From: a virus
Strand: one strand, 5' to 3'
IMG/VR virus record: IMGVR_UViG_3300049740_000680
Coordinates: 1-38,381 of that record
DNA length: 38,381 nt
The translations under genes and the position numbers were made by a program. Numbering within the stretch: the first letter of the stretch is position 1; the number at the start of each line of letters is the position of its first letter. The notes beneath the pieces were generated by a model that saw only the letters and a list, made by a program, of their open reading frames with translations, had not been told where the DNA came from and searched no databases. This document shows, one piece after another, positions 33,274-38,381 of the stretch.

Positions 33274-33593
33274 GTCTTACACTTGATGAATTGATCCAAA
33301 ACTTCCATCTTCAAAAGGGGGAAGTTGATAAAATTATCGACAACTACGATACAGAGTTCTCTAACAAGAAACTGAATCCATACGGTGTCACCACAGTTGA
33401 GTTTCAAAAGAGATCTGATGCATATGCTCAGAGATCTAGATTGGAGGGTGCTATCGATGCACTCTTTATTGTGAAACGTGATATAATGGGTGATGAAACA
33501 GATGTCAATATGCCTATGGCAGAAATTGATGCTGCAGATCCAGAAATGGAAATTATTGGTAATGTATCAGAGGAAAATGAAACGGAGGAGTAA
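33270..33593 (+). CDS. Hypothetical acidic protein
   Basis: 107 residues, ATGA overlap with the preceding gene. An N-terminal helical region (LDELIQNFHLQKGEVDKIIDNY) is followed by a second helix with several basic residues (VEFQKRSDAYAQRSRLEGAIDALFIVKRDI) and a strongly acidic, likely disordered tail (EEENETEE-like). Family not recognised. Similar helical proteins are seen in cyanophage 2OG oxygenase neighbourhoods, which is recollection only. Confidence 0.65.
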   Translation: MSLTLDELIQNFHLQKGEVDKIIDNYDTEFSNKKLNPYGVTTVEFQKRSDAYAQRSRLEGAIDALFIVKRDIMGDETDVNMPMAEIDAADPEMEIIGNVSEENETEE

Positions 33594-33595
33594 CA

Positions 33596-33763
33596 ATGTC
33601 TAAATCGTACCACGTCTATTACAATGGTAAAGTTTTATTCAAAGACTTGAACCAAGAAGAATTCGATGTAGTATGGGGAAGAATTTACCATTCGTATCAT
33701 ACAGATAGCATTTCGATGGAATGCCTTTCAGAAAACTTAGAGGAGTGTGAACAGAGTTACTAA
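33596..33763 (+). CDS. Small hypothetical protein
   Basis: 55 residues, with one of the best ribosome sites in the window (GGAGGAG, 5 bases before the ATG). Starts MSKSYHVYYNGKVLF and looks like two beta strands and one helix, 'Y.VyyNGk.lf..L...eF...W', ending in an acidic ECEQSY. The TAA overlaps the next ATG (TAATG). Short proteins of this pattern recur in T4-like cyanophages; function unknown. Its placement couples it to the first cluster oxygenase. Confidence 0.72.
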   Translation: MSKSYHVYYNGKVLFKDLNQEEFDVVWGRIYHSYHTDSISMECLSENLEECEQSY

Positions 33764-34305
33764 TGCGAGTTATTCGTAATGTGATCCCTGCTGTATATCA
33801 GAAGAGGATCAAACAAATGATGTTAGATGTTGGATTTCCTTGGGGTTACCTTGAGGATGTCACATACAGAGATACTGATGAAGTGCGAAACCGATTTCCA
33901 AATGCAAATGGAACTCAGGGGTTCGCACATTTGTTTTTCGATGCAGAAACAAATACTCACTCAGAGTTTTGTAACATCATAATGCCACTACTGTTTTCAT
34001 TCGTAGAGACACACGAGTACAATCTGTTTAGGATCAAGGGTGGACTATTGTTACCACAAGGTGAACTAAAGTCACCACATAATATGCCACACGTGGATAT
34101 GAACAGACCACACACTACTGCACTATATTATGTGAACTCAGCAGACGGTGAAACTGTATTTTTTGATGAAGAAGACAAGGAAATAAGGAGAGAGAAACCA
34201 GAGGCAGGTAAAGTCATTATTTTTGATGGTTCTATTTACCACGCATCGCAGAATCCCACACAGTCTACAAACAGAATTACACTAAATTTTAATTATGAGC
34301 ATTGA
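33763..34305 (+). CDS. 2OG-Fe(II) oxygenase (cluster member 1)
   Basis: 180 residues. Core motif order: HNMPHVDMNRPHTTALYYVN with His110-x-Asp112 as iron ligands, GETVFF, EAGKVIIFDGSIYHASQNP with His160, and NRITLNF with Arg171 for 2-oxoglutarate. This is a complete facial triad and co-substrate site, so it should be active. The start overlaps the preceding TAA; the stop overlaps the next gene by 11 bases. Substrate unknown; such small phage oxygenases hydroxylate proteins, nucleotides or small molecules. Confidence 0.85.
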   Translation: MRVIRNVIPAVYQKRIKQMMLDVGFPWGYLEDVTYRDTDEVRNRFPNANGTQGFAHLFFDAETNTHSEFCNIIMPLLFSFVETHEYNLFRIKGGLLLPQGELKSPHNMPHVDMNRPHTTALYYVNSADGETVFFDEEDKEIRREKPEAGKVIIFDGSIYHASQNPTQSTNRITLNFNYEH

Positions 34306-35011
34306 GATCTTTTACTACCAGTATGACGGTGGTCAAGACATTCTAAACTGTTGGGATTCACCTCTAAGTTTGGATGGTATTGGTATTGAACCCAAGAAAG
34401 TTATTGATGAGTACGAAGGAAACAAATTCGTACCATATATGCAATGTCCTGCTTGGACACATAAGAACTCACGTGAGTTTATTATGTACAATCCGAAGGA
34501 CTTGACAATCGTAATCAACAAGGAAGGATATATTACAGTAAAAGAATTGAATGATCAGCAGATTCAGAAATATTTGAAGGTAGAAGATTTAGAACCACCT
34601 ATCAAGACTCTACAGATTTCAGTACCACAATTATTGTTGTGGACAAAATCGAAAGGTGTATGGGTAGAAGCAAGAGATTATCCCTTGACAAGTAGAAACA
34701 ATAACTTTACAATAGTAAACGGTTGGTTCAATCTATCTGATTGGTGCCGACCTATATCTTTCGGTATCAATGTATGTGATTCTGAACAGGATGTAAAGAT
34801 TAAACGCGGTGACCCAATTTATAAATTCGCTTTCTATAAAGAAGGAGATCTACGAGAGTCATTCAAGTTAACCAAATCAGTACCACCACAGGAAATGTTA
34901 CTGCAGATGCATAAACGTCTGGCAGTAAAACAATTCACACCGTTCCTTGCTAAAGATATTATCTTTGGTGAGAAAGAAAAGAAATGCCCTTTCCCTTGGT
35001 TTAGAAAATGA
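34295..35011 (+). CDS. Unknown protein of the cluster (DUF6065-like B)
   Basis: 238 residues sharing its plan with the gene at 32488: CPAWTHKNSREFIMYNPKDLTI, then WTKSKGVWVEARDYPLT, NNNFTIVNGWFNLSDWCRPISFGINV and KRGDPIYKFAFY. The matched order (Cys-Pro, a DF/DL-I strand, WT/PWR with V.A.DYPL, GWFN/NVQLIWHV, GDPIYK/GTPLAQF) suggests that these two genes are distant paralogues. No iron-binding H-x-D is seen, so it is not an oxygenase. It starts inside the previous gene and overlaps the next one by four bases, which makes a tightly co-translated set. Confidence 0.62.
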   Translation: MSIEIFYYQYDGGQDILNCWDSPLSLDGIGIEPKKVIDEYEGNKFVPYMQCPAWTHKNSREFIMYNPKDLTIVINKEGYITVKELNDQQIQKYLKVEDLEPPIKTLQISVPQLLLWTKSKGVWVEARDYPLTSRNNNFTIVNGWFNLSDWCRPISFGINVCDSEQDVKIKRGDPIYKFAFYKEGDLRESFKLTKSVPPQEMLLQMHKRLAVKQFTPFLAKDIIFGEKEKKCPFPWFRK

Positions 35012-35673
35012 AGTTTGTAGAAGAGTATTGCCCAACCATCGTAATCGATAATTTTTTCGAGACACCATCGTTGGTCGTTAACTTAGCGAAACAGCAACAG
35101 TATTTTCGGTGCTATGATCACCCCAACAAGGGCAATTGGCCTGGGATGAGGTCGAATCTTCTTGACGGAGTTGATCCTATCCTACACGAAATCATATGCA
35201 GAAAGGTTATAGCATATCTACCGTCTTTCGTCGCATTTGATATTGCTGATGTTGCATTTCACGTGTGTGATGGTAACAACAAACGTGGATGGATTCATTC
35301 AGACCCACCACACTTAGGTGTCGGTCTGGTTATCTATTTGAATGATGGAGTTGTACCTGATCGTGGTACAACCATCTACGATGTGCCACCACATTTTAAG
35401 GGACAAGGTTTCGAAGATGAATTCAAGAAACAATTACTTGCTCAGGATGATACTGAATCGGCAGCAGCATATGATACCTATAGAGAAGAATGTAATGCGA
35501 TGTATCAAACATCAATTAGTGTTGAAAGTCGATACAATCGTTGCTTACTATTTGATGGTAGAAAGTTTCACGGTGGTATGGATTTCTTCGGAAAAGATGT
35601 ACACGATTCTCGCCTAACTATAGTAGGTTTCTTCCACGGAATCGCTGATGATCTTATAAACAACAAACATTAA
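35008..35673 (+). CDS. 2OG-Fe(II) oxygenase (cluster member 2, DUF6445-like)
   Basis: 221 residues. IVIDNFFETPSLVVNLA at the N-terminus and NWPGMRSNLL are features of DUF6445-type oxygenases. The core shows GWIHSDPPHLGVGLVIYLN with His97-x-Asp99, GTTIYDV, RCLLFDGRKFHGGMDFFG with His188 and SRLTIVGFF with Arg202. A helical insert lies at residues 130-170. Starts at an ATGA overlap and ends directly before the next ATG. Complete active site; substrate unknown. Confidence 0.82.
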   Translation: MKFVEEYCPTIVIDNFFETPSLVVNLAKQQQYFRCYDHPNKGNWPGMRSNLLDGVDPILHEIICRKVIAYLPSFVAFDIADVAFHVCDGNNKRGWIHSDPPHLGVGLVIYLNDGVVPDRGTTIYDVPPHFKGQGFEDEFKKQLLAQDDTESAAAYDTYREECNAMYQTSISVESRYNRCLLFDGRKFHGGMDFFGKDVHDSRLTIVGFFHGIADDLINNKH

Positions 35674-36327
35674 ATGGAAGTGATTATTGACGAGAAAATC
35701 GAAGAATTTGCCAACGGTAAACTTTGGCGAATTCGTAATGCATTATCACAGGAAACTTGTGAACATTTGAAGCACGAATTCATTATGATTAAAAACATAA
35801 TTGAAGCGACAACTTCAGGTCCCACAAGCGATCCCATAATGCCAGGTGCCTTTGCAATGTACTCACCAGTATGTTTTGAAGCAATGGGACAGGTAATTAA
35901 GAAACAGATTGAGGACGTGGTTAGATGTAAATTATGGCAGACATTTAGTTACGCTAGAGTATATACTAAAGGCACGAATCTGGTACGACATAGAGACAGA
36001 ACGAGTGGTGAATGGGTAGGAAATATATGTGTAACAAGAGACGAAACTAATTGGCCCTTTTACATCGAAATTGATGGTAAATCGTATGACCTACTGATGA
36101 ATCAAGGTGATATGATTGTATTCAGAGGACATAAAGATTTTCATTGGAGACCAAAATATCAGGGAGATCTACAGATACAGGCATTTGTATCTTATGTGGA
36201 TCAAGATGGTAGATACTCTGACAATAAATGGGACGGTCGTCCGATGTTGGCAGCACCTTGGGAAACAGCAAGTGAGAAAATCCAGAATGAACAATCAATG
36301 ATCAACACATCACCCTATTACACATAA
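35674..36327 (+). CDS. 2OG-Fe(II) oxygenase (cluster member 3)
   Basis: 217 residues, beginning immediately after the previous stop. FSYARVYTKGTNLVRHRDRTSGEWVGNICVT carries His106-x-Asp108, FYIEIDGKSYDLLMNQGDMIVFRGHKDFHWRP carries the distal His (probably His157 in FHWR), with Arg159 as the likely co-substrate residue. This is the 'ARvY..Gt.L..H.D.......iC.T......WPi.....G....l..GD...y.G....HWR' family widespread in cyanophages. C-terminal tail of about 40 residues is extra. Substrate unknown. The start overlaps nothing; the stop overlaps the next ATG. Confidence 0.85.
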   Translation: MEVIIDEKIEEFANGKLWRIRNALSQETCEHLKHEFIMIKNIIEATTSGPTSDPIMPGAFAMYSPVCFEAMGQVIKKQIEDVVRCKLWQTFSYARVYTKGTNLVRHRDRTSGEWVGNICVTRDETNWPFYIEIDGKSYDLLMNQGDMIVFRGHKDFHWRPKYQGDLQIQAFVSYVDQDGRYSDNKWDGRPMLAAPWETASEKIQNEQSMINTSPYYT

Positions 36328-37016
36328 TGAAACTGACAGTCAGCAATCCATTTGACACAGCATATAAGAAACTAGATGATGTAATCGTCTTTGAGGATAT
36401 AATCCCACCAGTATATCAAGACTGGTTACTCTTATGTGCAAACAATCCAGATCTTGCTTGGTATCGTAAGGACAATGCAATCACGGACATCCCCGAGTTT
36501 ATTGGTGACCCTCGCAATGGGTTCGCTAACTTACATTATTTGTATGAAATTGAGTACGGTGACAAATCACATTGCTCAACACTTACAAATGGGTTTATGC
36601 CGCTCGCTCTTCAGTTCCGTGAAGCATTGAGTGCTGAATGTTTGCTACGGATGAGAATCAATGCAGTTCCTGCAATGGGATGCAATCAAGTTCAAATGCC
36701 ACACATTGATAGTTACGTTCCTAACTCTTGGAATATAATCTACTATCTAAATGATACTGACGGTGATACAATCATCTACAATGAGAGGACTCAGGATGCC
36801 TTTGAATACCCTGCAATGGTTGACAAGGACGCTTGGACTGAAAAGCAGCGAATCACCCCTAAGAAGGGCAGAGCGGTTGCTTTCAAGGGTGATCTATTTC
36901 ACAGTTCATCCTACTCAACACTCAATCCACGTTTAGTGGTAAATATAAATGTGAGTGAGAAAACACCCACAGACATTCGTTCCTCATACAATCCTAATTA
37001 TGGCAACCTTACTTGA
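36327..37016 (+). CDS. 2OG-Fe(II) oxygenase (cluster member 4)
   Basis: 229 residues, starting at a TAATG overlap. QMPHIDSYVPNSWNIIYYLN holds His126-x-Asp128; GDTIIYNE, KKGRAVAFKGDLFHSSSYS holds His192; LNPRLVVNINV holds Arg202. Its arrangement ('HvD......t.iyYlN..dGdT.iy.e.....kp+kGravvFdg..yH....p....R.vlN') matches cluster member 1, suggesting duplication within the cluster. Complete active site. Substrate unknown. Confidence 0.85.
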   Translation: MKLTVSNPFDTAYKKLDDVIVFEDIIPPVYQDWLLLCANNPDLAWYRKDNAITDIPEFIGDPRNGFANLHYLYEIEYGDKSHCSTLTNGFMPLALQFREALSAECLLRMRINAVPAMGCNQVQMPHIDSYVPNSWNIIYYLNDTDGDTIIYNERTQDAFEYPAMVDKDAWTEKQRITPKKGRAVAFKGDLFHSSSYSTLNPRLVVNINVSEKTPTDIRSSYNPNYGNLT

Positions 37017-37674
37017 AACTGGAGAGGATTGGACTCTCTGGAGATCACCCTGTATCGTCCACGAACAGGATGAAATGATCACACAATTGGGAAGAGCATA
37101 TCGTCTCTTCAAAAATACTTTTACAGGATTCGATTCATCGCTGACTGATAAAGGATTGACAATCGGAAATCTTCCTACTCTATTCGATTATGATGAAAAA
37201 CGCAAGGAAGATGAGGATTTTATCAAGAATTGGGGCAAAAACCAGCATTCTGGGTATCGGTTCTATAACATATTCGCACTTACGTCCCCGAGTCCGCTAT
37301 TCTGGTTATTGAACAGAGATCTTCAAACTATTGTGCGAAGCACTCTTGAAACTGATGAACCATTATGGTTTCAATGTTGGATGAACTACCACACACCCGA
37401 TCAGGTGTTAAAGTGGCACGATCACAAATTTGATTACCACGGTTATATTAGTATCGAACCACACAACACTACAACCGAGTTCAGACAAGACGGTAAACCA
37501 CTCTACAATATAAAGAATGAAGTGGGCAATGTGTACTTTGGGCCTGGGTGGGACAGGCAACACAGAGTTGTAGTTCACGAGGAATTTAACACACCTCGTA
37601 TTACTTTAGGGTTCGATATTCATACTCAGTCAGATTTACCTGACGATCAGTTCTCACTTATTCCACTATTGTAA
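37000..37674 (+). CDS. 2OG-Fe(II) oxygenase-like protein (cluster member 5, HxH variant)
   Basis: 224 residues from the ATG at 37000, overlapping the previous gene by 17 bases; the 36955 ATG would add 15 residues in the overlap and is less likely. WHDHKFDYHGYISIEPHNTTTEF holds His140 and, at the Asp position, His142; DRQHRVVV holds His188; PRITLGFD holds Arg200. The rest of the fold is intact (GNVYFGPGW). An H-x-H...H site could still bind iron, like 3-His dioxygenases, but halogenase-type or altered chemistry is also possible. Its stop lies within a late-promoter-like octamer. Confidence 0.75.
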   Translation: MATLLETGEDWTLWRSPCIVHEQDEMITQLGRAYRLFKNTFTGFDSSLTDKGLTIGNLPTLFDYDEKRKEDEDFIKNWGKNQHSGYRFYNIFALTSPSPLFWLLNRDLQTIVRSTLETDEPLWFQCWMNYHTPDQVLKWHDHKFDYHGYISIEPHNTTTEFRQDGKPLYNIKNEVGNVYFGPGWDRQHRVVVHEEFNTPRITLGFDIHTQSDLPDDQFSLIPLL

Positions 37675-37677
37675 ATA
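37670..37677 (+). promoter_or_regulatory. T4-type late promoter (TGTAAATA)
   Basis: TGTAAATA overlapping the stop of the last cluster gene, 25 bases before the next ATG. Agrees with the T4 consensus at seven of eight bases. Confidence 0.45.
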
Positions 37678-37687
37678 GTATATACGT

Positions 37688-37703
37688 TCGCTTGGGGGAG
37701 CGA
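37688..37703 (+). promoter_or_regulatory. Hairpin presenting a G-rich ribosome site in its loop
   Basis: TCGCT (37688-37692) can pair with AGCGA (37699-37703), leaving TGGGGG as a six-base loop. The A of the next gene's ATG is part of the stem. The G-run may act as a ribosome site at 4-base spacing. Confidence 0.35.
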
Positions 37704-37885
37704 TGTTCTTAAAAACCAGAATGCTTAACAACACACAGCAGTCAGTTTTACGCAAAGCGATACTGTTGTACATTTCGTCTCTACATAAGAGACATCACAA
37801 TGGACAAATCAATGACATCACATTAAGCGAAACACTTAATGAGGTGAATTTGATTACTGATTTATTACATTTGAAACAGGATTAA
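37703..37885 (+). CDS. Small hypothetical helical protein
   Basis: 60 residues; start chosen because the ATG follows a strong G-rich site (GGGGGAG) and a late-promoter-like octamer, although a second ATG at 37721 (MLNNTQQSV) is possible. The protein is almost all helix (QSVLRKAILLYISSLHKRHHNG, then ETLNEVNLITDLLHLKQ). Its last codon region overlaps the next ATG by one base. The helix with buried Leu/Ile may dimerise. Family not recognised. Confidence 0.62.
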   Translation: MFLKTRMLNNTQQSVLRKAILLYISSLHKRHHNGQINDITLSETLNEVNLITDLLHLKQD

Positions 37886-38214
37886 TGTCAACACCTTTAT
37901 TCATTTCGGAGTCTATCCCATTGGAAATTAGAAACGTACTCAAATCTCTTGAAATTGGTATGCCTGCACGGTATAAGGATTTCACAGGTACAATCGAATT
38001 TGTATCAGAAGAGTATATTACTCTCTGTATTTCAGAGAAACCCAATCCAGAAGGATCAAGACATCCTATGAATAAATGTTGTTTACTGGTGTATTCACGT
38101 GATTGGGATGATCTAGAAATAGATGATTCTCCCTTTAAAAATGTAAAGAATTACAAGGGAAAAACCAATGACCACCCAGGAAATGAGATGTTACCACCGA
38201 TCGAAGACCGATGA
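37885..38214 (+). CDS. Hypothetical protein (YKDFTGTIEFVSEEYITLCI family)
   Basis: 109 residues. The beta-rich middle (YKDFTGTIEFVSEEYITLCISEKPNPEG ... KCCLLVYSRDWDDLEI) matches a small conserved cyanophage protein I recall only as unknown; the C-terminus is polar and disordered (NDHPGNEMLPPIEDR). It looks like a single SH3- or OB-like barrel. Starts at a TAATG junction and ends in an ATGA overlap. Confidence 0.72.
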   Translation: MSTPLFISESIPLEIRNVLKSLEIGMPARYKDFTGTIEFVSEEYITLCISEKPNPEGSRHPMNKCCLLVYSRDWDDLEIDDSPFKNVKNYKGKTNDHPGNEMLPPIEDR

Positions 38215-38354
38215 AACACAGTAATTACGATGAAAATATGTATGAGGAGATTTTAATTTATTACGCACACGACAAACCAAAATCTGCTACAATACAGGAA
38301 CACACCGATCAATGCCAGAAATTCACAAATGAACAGTCTCGCACTCTCACCTAA
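38211..38354 (+). CDS. Small hypothetical protein
   Basis: 47 residues starting at an ATGA overlap (38211-38214) and ending with TAA at 38352-38354. Sequence begins MKHSNYDENMYEEILIYYAHDKP and ends in TDQCQKFTNEQSRTLT. Acidic and helical. Family not recognised. A further ATG within it (38329) opens another frame that continues to the window edge. Confidence 0.6.
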   Translation: MKHSNYDENMYEEILIYYAHDKPKSATIQEHTDQCQKFTNEQSRTLT

Positions 38355-38381
38355 AGAACTGCTAGGATGTATGTCAGCAAT
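38329..38381 (+). CDS. 5' end of a gene cut by the window
   Basis: From the ATG at 38329 a frame stays open to the last base, giving MNSLALSPKELLGCMSA so far. It overlaps the previous gene by 26 bases, similar in style to other overlaps here. Too short to judge; it could equally be a chance ATG. Confidence 0.35.
   Translation, partial: MNSLALSPKELLGCMSA

Noticed and set aside
1-38381. tRNA, rRNA, integrase, attachment site, transposon or CRISPR array
   Set aside because: No tRNA-like cloverleaf, recombinase motifs, terminal repeats or regularly spaced direct repeats were noticed. A tRNAscan or Infernal run would settle it.
1-38381. Rho-independent terminators
   Set aside because: No stable GC stem followed by a T-run was found in the short gaps; genes overlap too much for classical terminators.

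Overview
The window reads as part of the genome of a T4-like marine myovirus, most probably a cyanophage of Synechococcus or Prochlorococcus. Supporting evidence: a nearly complete T4-type baseplate/hub module (homologues of gp53, gp48, gp4, a gp19/gp54-type tube protein, gp26, gp29-type tape measures, gp27, gp5); T4-type late promoter octamers (NNTAAATA) at a steady distance before starts; AT-rich sequence (roughly 40% G+C by eye); and host-type accessory genes pointing to a cyanobacterium: two CpeT-like phycobiliprotein lyases, a protein ending in a CP12-like motif, and flavin-dependent halogenases with 2OG-Fe(II) oxygenases. No photosystem gene, integrase, tRNA or CRISPR array is seen. Names come from reading the translations; no database search was run.

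Layout. (1) 1-143: the last 46 codons of a + strand gene. (2) 140-2423, minus strand: a small unknown gene, gp53 and gp48, the only leftward genes. (3) 2424-15144, plus strand: gp4, an unknown, a tube protein, gp26 with a likely -1 frameshift into a gp51/chaperone-like extension, two paralogous tape-measure-like proteins (the first with an L,D-transpeptidase-like C-terminal domain), gp27, a CP12-tailed small protein, a 2OG oxygenase, an exported HExxH protein, a zinc ribbon, a one-helix membrane protein, and a gp5-like hub without a lysozyme domain. (4) 15175-18678: tightly packed small genes, including an orphan Phd/YefM-like antitoxin, tandem CpeT-like proteins and a glutaredoxin with a degenerate active site. 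(5) 18710-29355: virion fibre and adhesin genes, several with late promoters, ending in two glycine-rich tip proteins and an XkdW-like small tail protein. (6) 29365-37674: two flavin-dependent halogenases, two related proteins of unknown function (DUF6065-like), two small unknowns and five 2OG-Fe(II) oxygenase-fold proteins, all co-directional and mostly overlapping by a few bases. (7) 37703-38381: small unknown genes, the last cut by the window.

How they work together. Regions 2-3 build the baseplate, hub and tail-length ruler and probably carry the cell-wall-cutting activity. Region 5 supplies host-recognition fibres. Region 6 looks like a tailoring cassette of halogenation plus repeated oxidation; its substrate is unknown, but its place directly behind the adhesin genes makes modification of virion proteins or of a small metabolite the main options. 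Genes are so tightly packed (stop/start overlaps such as ATGA and TAATG) that no stretch above about 55 bases lacks a gene.
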